Below, in pieces: positions 1 through 6,885 of a stretch of DNA of 11,414 nt. Numbering within the stretch: position 1 is the stretch's first letter; every line of letters begins with the position of its first letter. Location: contig BNWJ01000037.1 in NCBI GenBank assembly GCA_025998735.1, forward strand, positions 1 through 11,414, given 5' to 3'. The DNA comes from Alphaproteobacteria bacterium (GTDB taxonomy: Bacteria > Pseudomonadota > Alphaproteobacteria > UBA3830). The translations under genes were made by a program, and so were the position numbers. The notes under the pieces are model-generated. The model saw only the letters and a program-made list of their open reading frames with translations, did not search any database and was not told the origin of the DNA.

Positions 1-2979
1 TACAAAGGATCCAGTATATTTAGGACATATAAAATCCAGAGGCTTCTTAGGATATGTCATGGTTCCAGTTCCTTCCATTTTGTCTTCTTTAAATTGCCCA
101 GTATAAACTCTTCCGTCGTCAAAGTTATATACGCCATTTCCTTCCTTCACATCGTTTACCCAATCACCGGCATATTTCTGTTTCCCGTTTGGTAATACAA
201 TAATCCCTTTTCCTGCTCTTGTGCCATTTATCCAATCTCCTTCATATCTTGTGCCGCTTGAGATGAATGTCAGAACGCCCTTTCCATGTGGTATGCCTTT
301 AGCGTTTGTGGCGCCCTCGTATGTACCTTCCAATTTGTCTTTTTCGAAATATACAGGTGCTTTGTTCTCCGGCAAAAATCCCCAGCCTCGCACGAGCTTG
401 CCTCTACCGGTTCTTACGTATTTCTGACCGGCATGGTAGTTCTGGGATATAGTGTTTGTCTTTCCGACAGGCAATGTTACAGTTCCTGTTACAAATTCGT
501 CCTTTTCCCATGTTCCGACACAATCCAATCCGTCTGGATCTACATAATATCTGCCTTCACCATGCTTTAAGTCGTTGTCAAAAAGGCCTTCGAATACGAC
601 TTCGTCTTTATAATTCAGAATTTTTCCGGATCCAGCTCGTTTATTCCGATACCAGTCTCCGCGGTATTTAGCATGATGCGTGTCTTCATCGCTTGGGCTT
701 GATGTATATTCTCCACATCCTTCTCTCTCTCCATCAACCCAAGATCCATTATAACGACTTCCGTCTGGAGCTGTATAGAAGCCCTTTCCATGTGGCAAGC
801 CATTTTTGCCCAAAGGTAGATTATGCATAGCGTTTTTTGGAAATTCCATTTTTCCCTGTGTTGCTTGTCCGTTCGCCCAAGTTCCCGTATAAACTCTCCC
901 ATCTGGCCACGTAAGAGTCCCTGGTCCATGAAACTTTCCTGATGCAAACTGTCCCGTATAAACTCTCCCATCGGGCCACGTAAGAGTCCCTGGTCCATGA
1001 AACTTTCCCGATGCAAACTGTCCTGTATAAACTCTCCCATCCGGCCACGTAAGAGTCCCTTGTCCATGAAACTTTCCTGATGCAAACTGTCCTGTATATT
1101 TTGCTCCATCAGCACGTGTAAGCTCTCCATCTCCATGGTATTGGTCATCCTTAAACGGCCCGTCATAAACGCGTCCATCTGCATATGTTGCGGTGCCAGG
1201 CCCTTCCATTACCCATCTGCCTCGATGCATATTTCCTGACCATACTACTTCATCATTTTTGTTCGGTTCGAGATTTATCCAAGTTCCGGCAAACTTAGTT
1301 CCGTCGAGCCATGTCATAGTTCCAGTCATAGACTTATCGCCGTTCCATTGGCCTTCATGAACAGTGCCATTTGCGTATGTTTTAACACCATGGCCTTTTT
1401 GTTTACCATTGTCCCACGTCATAAAATACGTGTTTCCACCCTGCGAATCAAAGCCTTTTCCATGTCTTACGTCTCTTCTCATCCCTCCGACATAATAGTC
1501 TGCGCGTAAGATGTTTTTCTGCGAGGAATTGCGTCCTGCGTATAAAACTACCCCAAAGCCATCTCTCATCCGTTTATAAAAATCAAACGCGCAGATAATA
1601 TCTTTACATACAATAAAACAAAAGCTGCGTTCAGTGCCATTTCCATCAATATTCCCTAAAAATGTTCTCGCATCTCTTCTAGTTCCGTCTGTTCCAATCG
1701 ACTGACATAAACCAGGCGCCATGGAATGACCAAAACCGCCAAATGCGGCAGACGCAGGTCCAGCGGTCACAGCCGGGCTCGGCGCTACTGGTCTCAGCGT
1801 TTCAACGTACGCTTCAATTTCCTCAGCGGTCGCCTGTGCCCCCTTCCCGGCTTTTTCCCTCCATTTCCTCAACTCCAACACCGTCTCCGAATCCTGAGCC
1901 GGAAAACCTTCTATATACCTTGCTAAGGCATATGCCATGGTTATGTCGTGTTCCGTCTCGAAGGCAACTTCAAGTGCGCACGCCAGGTTATATAAAATTT
2001 TAAATTTAGCCAAGCACGCTTCATCGCTTAGAGTTGTGCAGTATGCATCTTCAATATCACCGTTTGAGCTACTAGAGGAAGGCACGACATCTACTTCAGT
2101 ACGAGCATGTGGAATAATATCCTGCGTTTTCGTAGCAGTTCTTTCCTTTACTTCGACAGACGATTCAGGAGTCAACGAACTTCCGCTAGTAAGAGTATTC
2201 GAGTACGCAGTGCTTGTGGAACTAGCAGATGAAAGATTAGTATCATTAATATGAGGCTCTGCCAATGGAAACGGCTGAGTCAGCGGAACCATATTATGTT
2301 CACCACCAGATTTTTGTGGAACGTTTTTTTGCTCTTGGCCGCTTTCTTGTGCTCTGGTAGATGGAGTTGGGTTCGTGGGAACGCCAGAACGAACTGGTGG
2401 AGGGGGATTGCTGGAGCCAGATTCAGGAAACAATGAATTATAGCTCGAAACCGTATCCGAAAACCACGAAATTGTTGTATTAGCGTAAATACCTGAACCA
2501 CTGGAAGAATCTGCAAAAGAATTCGAAGACCAAGAACTTGTGGTACTAGCAGATGAATCATCGAAAGAGTTCGAATTCAAGGGATTCGCCTCCACAGTGC
2601 TTGTTGTACTAGCCAAAGAACTTGAAAAGGAATTCGGATTATCAGTGGAATGATCTATATCATCTGAACGATTAGTATCATTAACCTGAGCCGCACTCGA
2701 CGGAATAGAGTGGCTTAACGTGGACTTATTATTCACATCTCCAGAATTTATTAAAACGGTTTTTAGGGCCTTTGACGCTTGTGCTCCGATAGATTGAGCG
2801 GGGTTCGCAGGATCTCCAGGAGGTGGATTGCTCATACCCAATGTGCCTGGTTTTGTTACACCAATCGGCGAACCATTGATAGGATTCGGAACTACTTCTA
2901 ACGTTGCATACCCTTCTTGAATAATGTTCACCAAAGCAAAAGACGAAACGGATGCCAATAAAATTTTCTTAATAACCAT
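1..2979 (-). CDS. Exported Ser/Thr-rich MORN-repeat protein, C-terminus beyond the window edge
   Basis: An unbroken minus-strand frame of 993 codons starts at ATG 2979 and is still open at position 1. The start has a good ribosome site, AGGAG at 2990-2986, six bases upstream. Residues 1-25 look like a signal peptide: basic MVIKK, a hydrophobic stretch, then a possible cleavage site after EGYA. Residues about 60-305 are low-complexity, rich in Ser, Thr, Asn and Pro. About 306-397 is a charged, helix-like segment, and 398-490 contains a Cys cluster (SFCFIVCKDIICAF). From about 495 to the edge run many MORN-type units of the form YxGxFxxGxxHGxGxLTxxDG, for example GRVYTGQFASGKFHGPGTL. MORN repeats form beta-hairpin arrays; in eukaryotes they bind membranes or proteins, and many bacteria have them with unknown roles. 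Export plus a long repeat surface suggests an envelope or host-contact protein, which is inference. The exact repeat number and C-terminus cannot be seen. Confidence 0.9.
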   Translation of the reverse strand, partial: MVIKKILLASVSSFALVNIIQEGYATLEVVPNPINGSPIGVTKPGTLGMSNPPPGDPANPAQSIGAQASKALKTVLINSGDVNNKSTLSHSIPSSAAQVNDTNRSDDIDHSTDNPNSFSSSLASTTSTVEANPLNSNSFDDSSASTTSSWSSNSFADSSSGSGIYANTTISWFSDTVSSYNSLFPESGSSNPPPPVRSGVPTNPTPSTRAQESGQEQKNVPQKSGGEHNMVPLTQPFPLAEPHINDTNLSSASSTSTAYSNTLTSGSSLTPESSVEVKERTATKTQDIIPHARTEVDVVPSSSSSNGDIEDAYCTTLSDEACLAKFKILYNLACALEVAFETEHDITMAYALARYIEGFPAQDSETVLELRKWREKAGKGAQATAEEIEAYVETLRPVAPSPAVTAGPASAAFGGFGHSMAPGLCQSIGTDGTRRDARTFLGNIDGNGTERSFCFIVCKDIICAFDFYKRMRDGFGVVLYAGRNSSQKNILRADYYVGGMRRDVRHGKGFDSQGGNTYFMTWDNGKQKGHGVKTYANGTVHEGQWNGDKSMTGTMTWLDGTKFAGTWINLEPNKNDEVVWSGNMHRGRWVMEGPGTATYADGRVYDGPFKDDQYHGDGELTRADGAKYTGQFASGKFHGQGTLTWPDGRVYTGQFASGKFHGPGTLTWPDGRVYTGQFASGKFHGPGTLTWPDGRVYTGTWANGQATQGKMEFPKNAMHNLPLGKNGLPHGKGFYTAPDGSRYNGSWVDGEREGCGEYTSSPSDEDTHHAKYRGDWYRNKRAGSGKILNYKDEVVFEGLFDNDLKHGEGRYYVDPDGLDCVGTWEKDEFVTGTVTLPVGKTNTISQNYHAGQKYVRTGRGKLVRGWGFLPENKAPVYFEKDKLEGTYEGATNAKGIPHGKGVLTFISSGTRYEGDWINGTRAGKGIIVLPNGKQKYAGDWVNDVKEGNGVYNFDDGRVYTGQFKEDKMEGTGTMTYPKKPLDFICPKYTGSFV
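886..1117 (-). repeat. 69-bp tandem repeats within the MORN gene
   Basis: Three consecutive 69-bp units begin at 911, 980 and 1049. A further partial copy covers about 886-910. The units at 911 and 980 differ at only about three positions; the third diverges at its far end. Each unit encodes exactly 23 residues, one MORN motif (reading around WPDGRVYTGQFASGKFHG), so gain or loss of a unit keeps the frame. This corresponds to residues of about 622-698 of the protein. The other MORN units in the gene are much more diverged, so this block looks like a recent in-frame expansion. Confidence 0.95.
2235..2684 (-). repeat. Dispersed short repeats in the Ser/Thr-rich linker
   Basis: The 15-mer GATTAGTATCATTAA occurs at 2235-2249 and again at 2670-2684. 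ACTAGCAGATGAA-like stretches recur near 2221 and 2545, and GTGCTTGT-(T/G)-(G/T)-(A/T)ACTAGC-like stretches near 2211 and 2598. In protein terms these encode repeated phrases such as NDTN(R/L)S and SAS(S/T)T. The pattern suggests that the low-complexity linker grew by partial internal duplication followed by drift. Confidence 0.6.
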
Positions 2980-3019
2980 GACTTTCTCCTAAAAAATAAA
3001 AATTACGACAAACTTCTAA

Positions 3020-3086
3020 GACCTGCTGCGTATGCCGTTTGGGAGGCCTGATAATCAGAGGCTCCAGGAGGCTTTTGCAACAGGTC
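3020..3086. mobile_element. 67-bp foldback (MITE-like) element in the MORN leader
   Basis: The ends GACCTGCTGC (3020-3029) and GCAACAGGTC (3077-3086) are inverted repeats matching at 9 of 10 bases. The interior also folds back imperfectly around the centre TGATAATCA. The element is flanked on both sides by TAA (3017-3019 and 3087-3089), which looks like a 3-bp target duplication. Ends of the GACC...GGTC type with a 3-bp TNA duplication recall some IS5-family insertions, but no transposase is present and that family link is inference. Located inside the predicted leader of the MORN mRNA, it would form a long hairpin there, followed by a T-rich stretch before the ribosome site. Confidence 0.55.
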
Positions 3087-3093
3087 TAATGAG

Positions 3094-3109
3094 TCATTGT
3101 TCGCAATGA
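3094..3109. promoter_or_regulatory. Dyad overlapping the MORN promoter -10 and start site
   Basis: TCATTG (3094-3099) and CAATGA (3104-3109) are perfect inverted arms around the four bases TTCG. The dyad covers most of the predicted -10 box and the likely start point. It could be an operator for a repressor, or a small hairpin at the 5' end of the transcript. Nothing in the window identifies a cognate regulator. Confidence 0.35.
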
Positions 3110-3133
3110 TAACATATAAAAAAAACCTGTCAA
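3106..3133 (-). promoter_or_regulatory. Predicted sigma70 promoter of the MORN gene
   Basis: On the minus strand a perfect -35 box TTGACA (3133-3128) is followed by a 16-base spacer rich in T and a -10 box TATCAT (3111-3106). Transcription would begin near 3099, giving a leader of about 120 bases before the ATG at 2979. The site lies only about 50 bases past the topA stop, so the MORN gene probably has its own promoter rather than relying only on read-through from topA. Confidence 0.65.
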
Positions 3134-3184
3134 ACGAAAAATGCGTTTTTTAATAAAAGCAAAAGAACTGATGCGCCAATTCCT

Positions 3185-5635
3185 TCACTTTGCAATTGCC
3201 GGCTTCCGTTCTCTTCGGTTTTTTATGATTTCGATGGCGTTGTCAAGGGTCATGGTCAGTATGTCTTCTGGTTTTTTTATGGATATATATTTTTCACGGA
3301 ATAATATGTACGGACCAAATTTTCCTATGCCAACTTTCACGTCGTCGTTTTCGTATGTCCCGAGTGAGTTTGGTAATTTCAGGAGCCACAGAGCCGTATT
3401 CAAATCCATCTTGGATGGCTCGATGAATTTCGGAATGGAAGAGCGAACTGGCTTCGGAGCAGTCGCTTTTTTCGCTCTCTTTTTCGTTGGTTTTTCGGCT
3501 GATTCTTTTGCGCCTTTTTTCTTTGGCTTCTCGGCAGGTTGTTCAGTTGATTCTTCCGGTACTGGTAATGCTTTCACATCCTTCTGGACATACAGACCAT
3601 ATGGCCCCTTGCGCAGCGTGATTTCCATTTGATCGTCCGGAGAAACTCCGAGGAATTTCGGATATTCCGACGCTTCTATCGCGGCGGCGTCTCCTTCTGC
3701 ATTCTGCTGCGAGGAGTCCAGTCGATTGACGTAGCTGCATTCCGGATATCTTGAACATCCCAGAAAAGATCCGTATTTCCCTATTTTCAGACTTAGCTCA
3801 CCGACTTTGCATTCTGGACAGACTCTATTCAGAGTCCCGTCTTCGTTGGATTTAAACAAAAACGATCCCAAAGATTCGTTTAGGTGGTCTATGACGTTGG
3901 TTATGGTCACTTCCTTCGTATTGTTAACATAGCAGCAGAACCCTTTCCAGAAGTCCGCCAGAAGATCTAGCTTCGGTTTGGTGCCGTTGGAGACATCGTC
4001 CAGCGACTGCTCCATATCCGCCGTAAAACCGTATTCCAAGTATTTGTCGAAGAAATTCATGAGAAACGATGTGACCAACCTTCCTCTGACTTCCGGAATG
4101 AAAGACTTGTTTTCCAATTTCACGTAGCCTCTGTCCCGCAAAACCTGTAGTATGGTAGCGTAGGTGGACGGTCTGCCGATTCCCAACTCCTCCAGCTTTT
4201 TCACCAGACTGGCCTCTGAAAAACGCGGAGGCGGTATGGTGAAATGTTGAAACGCCTCTATGCTCTTCGTCCCAACGTTGTCGCCTTTGGTCAATGGAGG
4301 AAGTGTGCCTTCCGCTTCTTCGTCATCCGGCTGATCAGATGCATCTTTTCCTTCCACGTACACCTTGAGGAATCCCTCGAATTTGAGGGTACTTCCAACG
4401 GCTCTAAATACGTTTTTCGAAGTTTGAGTATCGGCAATATCTGCTTGCACCTGATTGAATTCCGCCGAAGACATCTGGGAAGCTACGGCTCGCTTCCAGA
4501 TTAGCGTATATAGCTTAAGCTGATCTGCGCTTAATTTTCCCTTTAGTGATTCGGGAATTATGTCCGCATCGACGGGACGAACGGCCTCGTGAGCTTCCTG
4601 AGCATTTTTCACTTTTGTTTTGTAAAGGCGTGGAGTTGCCGGAAGAAAATCGCTGCCATATTTCGTTGATATCAGATTTCTAATCTTTTCAATGGCTTCT
4701 TTGGATAAATTTATGCTGTCCGTCCTCATATATGTAATTAACGCAATGGTTTCTCCGCCAACATCAATGCCTTCATAGAGGTTTTGCGCCACCTGCATGG
4801 TTTTTTTCGCAGTAAATCCAAGCTTGCGCGACGCTTCCTGCTGAAGTGTCGAAGTTATGAACGGAGGCGCTGGATTTCGCTTTACGGTTTTCTCTTCGGT
4901 GGAAGTCACTGCAAAATTCTGGGACAGCAGAGCATCTCTTACACGAAAGGCGTCGTCCTGATTATTTACCGAGAATTTATCCAGCTTTTTCCCTTCGAAA
5001 TGAGTTAATTTGGCGCCGAATATCTTCTTGTTTTTGGCCGTAAATTTAGCTTCTACCGACCAATATTCCCTCGACTCGAATTGCTCTATCTCGACTTCCC
5101 GATCAACAACGATTCTAAGCGCAACCGACTGTACTCGGCCGGCTGACCTGCTCCCCGGCAATTTTCTCCATAAAATCGGAGAAAGCGTAAATCCAACCAG
5201 ATAGTCCAGAGCTCTACGAGCCAAATAGGAATCGACCAGCCCGATGTCTATATCTCTTGGGTGTGCAATGGCCTCTTTTATGGCATTTTTCGTGATTTCG
5301 TGAAAAACAATTCTCCGAACGGGAATCGCCAATTTTCTACTTTCGTTCAGGACTTCTCTTATGTGCCACGAAATGGCCTCTCCCTCACGGTCAGGGTCGG
5401 TGGCCAGCAGCAATTCATCGCAGGACTTCAATTGCTTTGATACATCGCTGATACACTTCTTTCCACGGTCGCTCATCTCCCAAACCATGGAGAAATTATC
5501 GTCCGGCTTTACGCTTCCATTTTTCGCAAGCAAATCTCGAATATGACCGTAACTGGCCATCACAGAATAATCTTTCCCGAGATACTTATTGATTGTTTTC
5601 GCCTTTGCCGGAGACTCTACGATTACTAGACGCAT
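3185..5635 (-). CDS. topA: DNA topoisomerase I
   Basis: Type IA topoisomerase of 816 residues that relaxes negative supercoils by transient single-strand breakage through a tyrosine-DNA bond. The start at ATG 5635 gives MRLVIVESPAKAKTI, the usual TopA N-terminus; a frame extension to TTG 5659 adds eight unlikely residues. The Toprim domain shows TDPDREGEA with metal-binding D80, D82 and E84. The catalytic tyrosine is Y302 in ITYMRTDS. GIGRPSTYA near 485 is the conserved basic loop. A single four-cysteine zinc finger follows (C606, C609, C627, C633), then two topoisomerase C-terminal repeat motifs (RKGPYGLYV near 675 and GIGKFGPYILF near 770). These are separated by a Lys/Ala/Pro-rich linker at about 695-735. 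This finger-plus-repeat arrangement is common in alphaproteobacteria. No terminator hairpin was seen after the TGA at 3185. Confidence 0.98.
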   Translation of the reverse strand: MRLVIVESPAKAKTINKYLGKDYSVMASYGHIRDLLAKNGSVKPDDNFSMVWEMSDRGKKCISDVSKQLKSCDELLLATDPDREGEAISWHIREVLNESRKLAIPVRRIVFHEITKNAIKEAIAHPRDIDIGLVDSYLARRALDYLVGFTLSPILWRKLPGSRSAGRVQSVALRIVVDREVEIEQFESREYWSVEAKFTAKNKKIFGAKLTHFEGKKLDKFSVNNQDDAFRVRDALLSQNFAVTSTEEKTVKRNPAPPFITSTLQQEASRKLGFTAKKTMQVAQNLYEGIDVGGETIALITYMRTDSINLSKEAIEKIRNLISTKYGSDFLPATPRLYKTKVKNAQEAHEAVRPVDADIIPESLKGKLSADQLKLYTLIWKRAVASQMSSAEFNQVQADIADTQTSKNVFRAVGSTLKFEGFLKVYVEGKDASDQPDDEEAEGTLPPLTKGDNVGTKSIEAFQHFTIPPPRFSEASLVKKLEELGIGRPSTYATILQVLRDRGYVKLENKSFIPEVRGRLVTSFLMNFFDKYLEYGFTADMEQSLDDVSNGTKPKLDLLADFWKGFCCYVNNTKEVTITNVIDHLNESLGSFLFKSNEDGTLNRVCPECKVGELSLKIGKYGSFLGCSRYPECSYVNRLDSSQQNAEGDAAAIEASEYPKFLGVSPDDQMEITLRKGPYGLYVQKDVKALPVPEESTEQPAEKPKKKGAKESAEKPTKKRAKKATAPKPVRSSIPKFIEPSKMDLNTALWLLKLPNSLGTYENDDVKVGIGKFGPYILFREKYISIKKPEDILTMTLDNAIEIIKNRRERKPAIAK

Positions 5636-5708
5636 TTTACTTTCCCATATTGTGTCCAATTTCTCATATCACAAATAATAGCAAAGAGCCATATTACTTT
5701 TGATAAAT

Positions 5709-5749
5709 ACCTGAACTATTCCTGCAGAACCTACTACATCAACAGGTCT
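5709..5749. other. Lone CAACAGGTCT motif upstream of topA
   Basis: CAACAGGTCT at 5740-5749 is the same 10-mer as the right end of the 67-bp foldback (3078-3087) and of the element near the right edge (11130-11139). ACCTG at 5709-5713 is inverted to CAGGT at 5743-5747, giving a weak 39-bp foldback. The preceding TGC seen in the other two copies is absent here. It may be a decayed element of the same family or chance. It lies in the gap between topA and the divergent plus-strand gene, where a topA promoter should be; a minus-strand TATTAT at 5680-5675 is a possible -10 with no clear -35. Confidence 0.25.
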
Positions 5750-5809
5750 TCTCAAGTTTAGGTGACTAATTTTCATAAGCGAAAAAGCTTTTCAGAAACG
5801 CACAGTTGC

Positions 5810-5848
5810 TTTGCGAAAAAACTCGCTGTTTTGTTTGCGAAAAATGAC
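5810..5848 (+). repeat. 39-bp direct repeat, copy A (upstream of orphan gene)
   Basis: This stretch is identical over 39 bases to 6683-6721, in the same orientation. Weaker similarity extends about 18 bases to the left (ACGCA..GTTG.TTTGCG in both). Internally it contains two copies of TTTGCGAAAAA, 24 bases apart. Copy A ends eight bases before the predicted -35 box of the orphan exported-protein gene, so it could act as an upstream regulatory element as well as mark a duplicated or inserted segment. Confidence 0.85.
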
Positions 5849-5856
5849 TTTTTTTC

Positions 5857-5884
5857 TTGACTTTTGTTTTTTTGTATATACAAT
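5857..5884 (+). promoter_or_regulatory. Predicted sigma70 promoter of the orphan exported protein
   Basis: TTGACT (5857-5862) and TACAAT (5879-5884) are separated by 16 bases of T-rich sequence. A start near 5890 would leave a short leader of about 25 bases before the ATG at 5915. It is the only plus-strand promoter that I would call with some confidence. Confidence 0.55.
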
Positions 5885-5914
5885 CACAGTATGTTTTTAT
5901 ATTAGGTGAATGAA

Positions 5915-6607
5915 ATGAGACACATAATTTGTAGCGCTTGTGTGATGGCACTGGTGTCATGGACATTGTGCGATATACAGGCTTCTAAAAAGAAGACACT
6001 AACCACTGAAAGTAGTTCGTCGACGGTTGTGTCGGTGCCTGAGGGGGAAGTTCGACAAGTCGACAGTGATTTGTGCGCGATACAGCAGACCGTAGGTGAT
6101 CCGAATGGTATTCCTTTCGAAACTGTTAAATCAATTTTGGAGAGAACACTGCCTTTGGCACGTCTTTTCAAAGCTGATGTAGCCATTGCAAAATTCGTAA
6201 GCGTTTATCCCAGCGCTGCTAATGTAAATCCCAGTAACGCAACCATAGTTGCAAGGGCTCTTGAGACTGTATTACCGCACATTTTGGTCGCCGCCTCTGG
6301 AGGCGCGTTGTCTAGCCCACACAAATCCCCTGGTGGAGACTGCGCAAGACACCCCTATTACGACTACCTGGATAACTTTCGCTACTCGCCCACGCTTGAG
6401 GACTATAATAAATGCAAGAGATGGGTGTATGGGGATTGTAACATAGTAGAAGATTTGCTTTATAACGGACTCCTAAATAAGGCACGTAGCACGGGATTAC
6501 CGGTAGACTTTGACGCTTGCCTTAAAGTGTATCGTGAAAAGGACCCAGATGCCTCGGAAGATCATGCAAGATTTATGGTGAAGTTAGATATAACGGATTG
6601 CACATAA
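5915..6607 (+). CDS. Hypothetical exported protein with six mature cysteines
   Basis: I do not recognise this 230-residue protein. ATG 5915 is preferred because AGGTGA (5904-5909) is a ribosome site five bases upstream; GTG 5906 in the same frame would overlap that site. Residues 1-23 resemble a signal peptide (hydrophobic ICSACVMALVSWTL, possible cut after DIQA), with no proper lipobox at C19. The mature part begins Lys/Ser/Thr-rich, then has a helical region (about 54-130) and an aromatic, charged C-terminal half (PYYDYLDNFRYSP, DYNKCKRWVYGDC). Mature cysteines are C54, C143, C167, C175, C202 and C229, an even number compatible with disulphides in the periplasm or outside. It is the only plus-strand gene here, stands alone between 39-bp direct repeats, and has its own promoter. 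An envelope, secreted or host-interaction role is possible but unsupported by any motif. Confidence 0.8.
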   Translation: MRHIICSACVMALVSWTLCDIQASKKKTLTTESSSSTVVSVPEGEVRQVDSDLCAIQQTVGDPNGIPFETVKSILERTLPLARLFKADVAIAKFVSVYPSAANVNPSNATIVARALETVLPHILVAASGGALSSPHKSPGGDCARHPYYDYLDNFRYSPTLEDYNKCKRWVYGDCNIVEDLLYNGLLNKARSTGLPVDFDACLKVYREKDPDASEDHARFMVKLDITDCT

Positions 6608-6682
6608 GACTCAACAACAATCAGTGTCCGGGTTCAGATACAAATGAGACATTTTTAGCGGCGGCTGGCGACGCATGGTTGT

Positions 6683-6721
6683 TTTGCGAAAAAACTCGCT
6701 GTTTTGTTTGCGAAAAATGAC
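6683..6721 (+). repeat. 39-bp direct repeat, copy B (downstream of orphan gene)
   Basis: Exact second copy of 5810-5848, 75 bases after the orphan gene's stop. Beyond the identical core the copies diverge: copy A runs into a promoter-like TTGACT, copy B into TGACATTTTTCTGTCA (6717-6732), which has a 5-bp inverted repeat. The pair brackets an interval of 834 bases (5849-6682) that contains only the orphan gene. Confidence 0.85.
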
Positions 6722-6764
6722 ATTTTTCTGTCAACGCAATTTAGAAATGTCTGGTTTTAGTGCA

Positions 6765-6845
6765 AGACCAAGCCTATTTTGCAATTCTTGGCGAAGCTGA
6801 GAATCAAGATCCTCGCCGCGCCGCATTTGCAAGGACGACAAAAAT
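6765..6845. repeat. GC-rich imperfect palindrome downstream of prfA
   Basis: TTGCAA followed by GGCG (about 6779-6794) is mirrored by CGCCGC and TTGCAA (about 6819-6834), forming a long imperfect stem around a 25-base loop. Its GC content is well above that of the surrounding intergenic DNA. It lies between the orphan gene and prfA, past the prfA stop in the direction of prfA transcription. It could be a degenerate intergenic palindromic element or a structured 3' end. There is no T-tract, so I do not call it a terminator. Confidence 0.3.
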
Positions 6846-6885
6846 GAGCGCGGACGATTCCATGGAAGCTTTACTAAAATTTAAT

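Noticed and set aside
886..1117. CRISPR-like regular repeats
   Set aside because: The 69-bp units are contiguous, without spacers, and encode MORN motifs in frame.
615..1184. 189-codon minus-strand frame with repeated SLHQESFMDQGLLRG phrases
   Set aside because: It is an alternative frame across the 69-bp tandem repeats. The correct frame gives clear MORN motifs and continues unbroken to both the ATG at 2979 and the window edge.
3135..3152. Possible topA terminator (A/T inverted repeat around CGCA)
   Set aside because: The stem is only five A-T pairs with no GC core, too weak to call.
3141..3632. 163-codon plus-strand frame opposite the topA 3' end
   Set aside because: Antisense shadow of the topA C-terminal region; no ribosome site and the opposing frame has clear TopA motifs.
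5740..5749. A full third inverted-repeat element upstream of topA
   Set aside because: Only the 10-mer is shared and the paired arm is five bases; listed as a low-confidence motif, not as an element.
5766..5966. 66-codon minus-strand frame between topA and the orphan gene
   Set aside because: Covers the AT-rich promoter region and the 39-bp repeat; composition is Lys/Ser/Phe-rich as expected from A/T tracts, and no ribosome site is visible.
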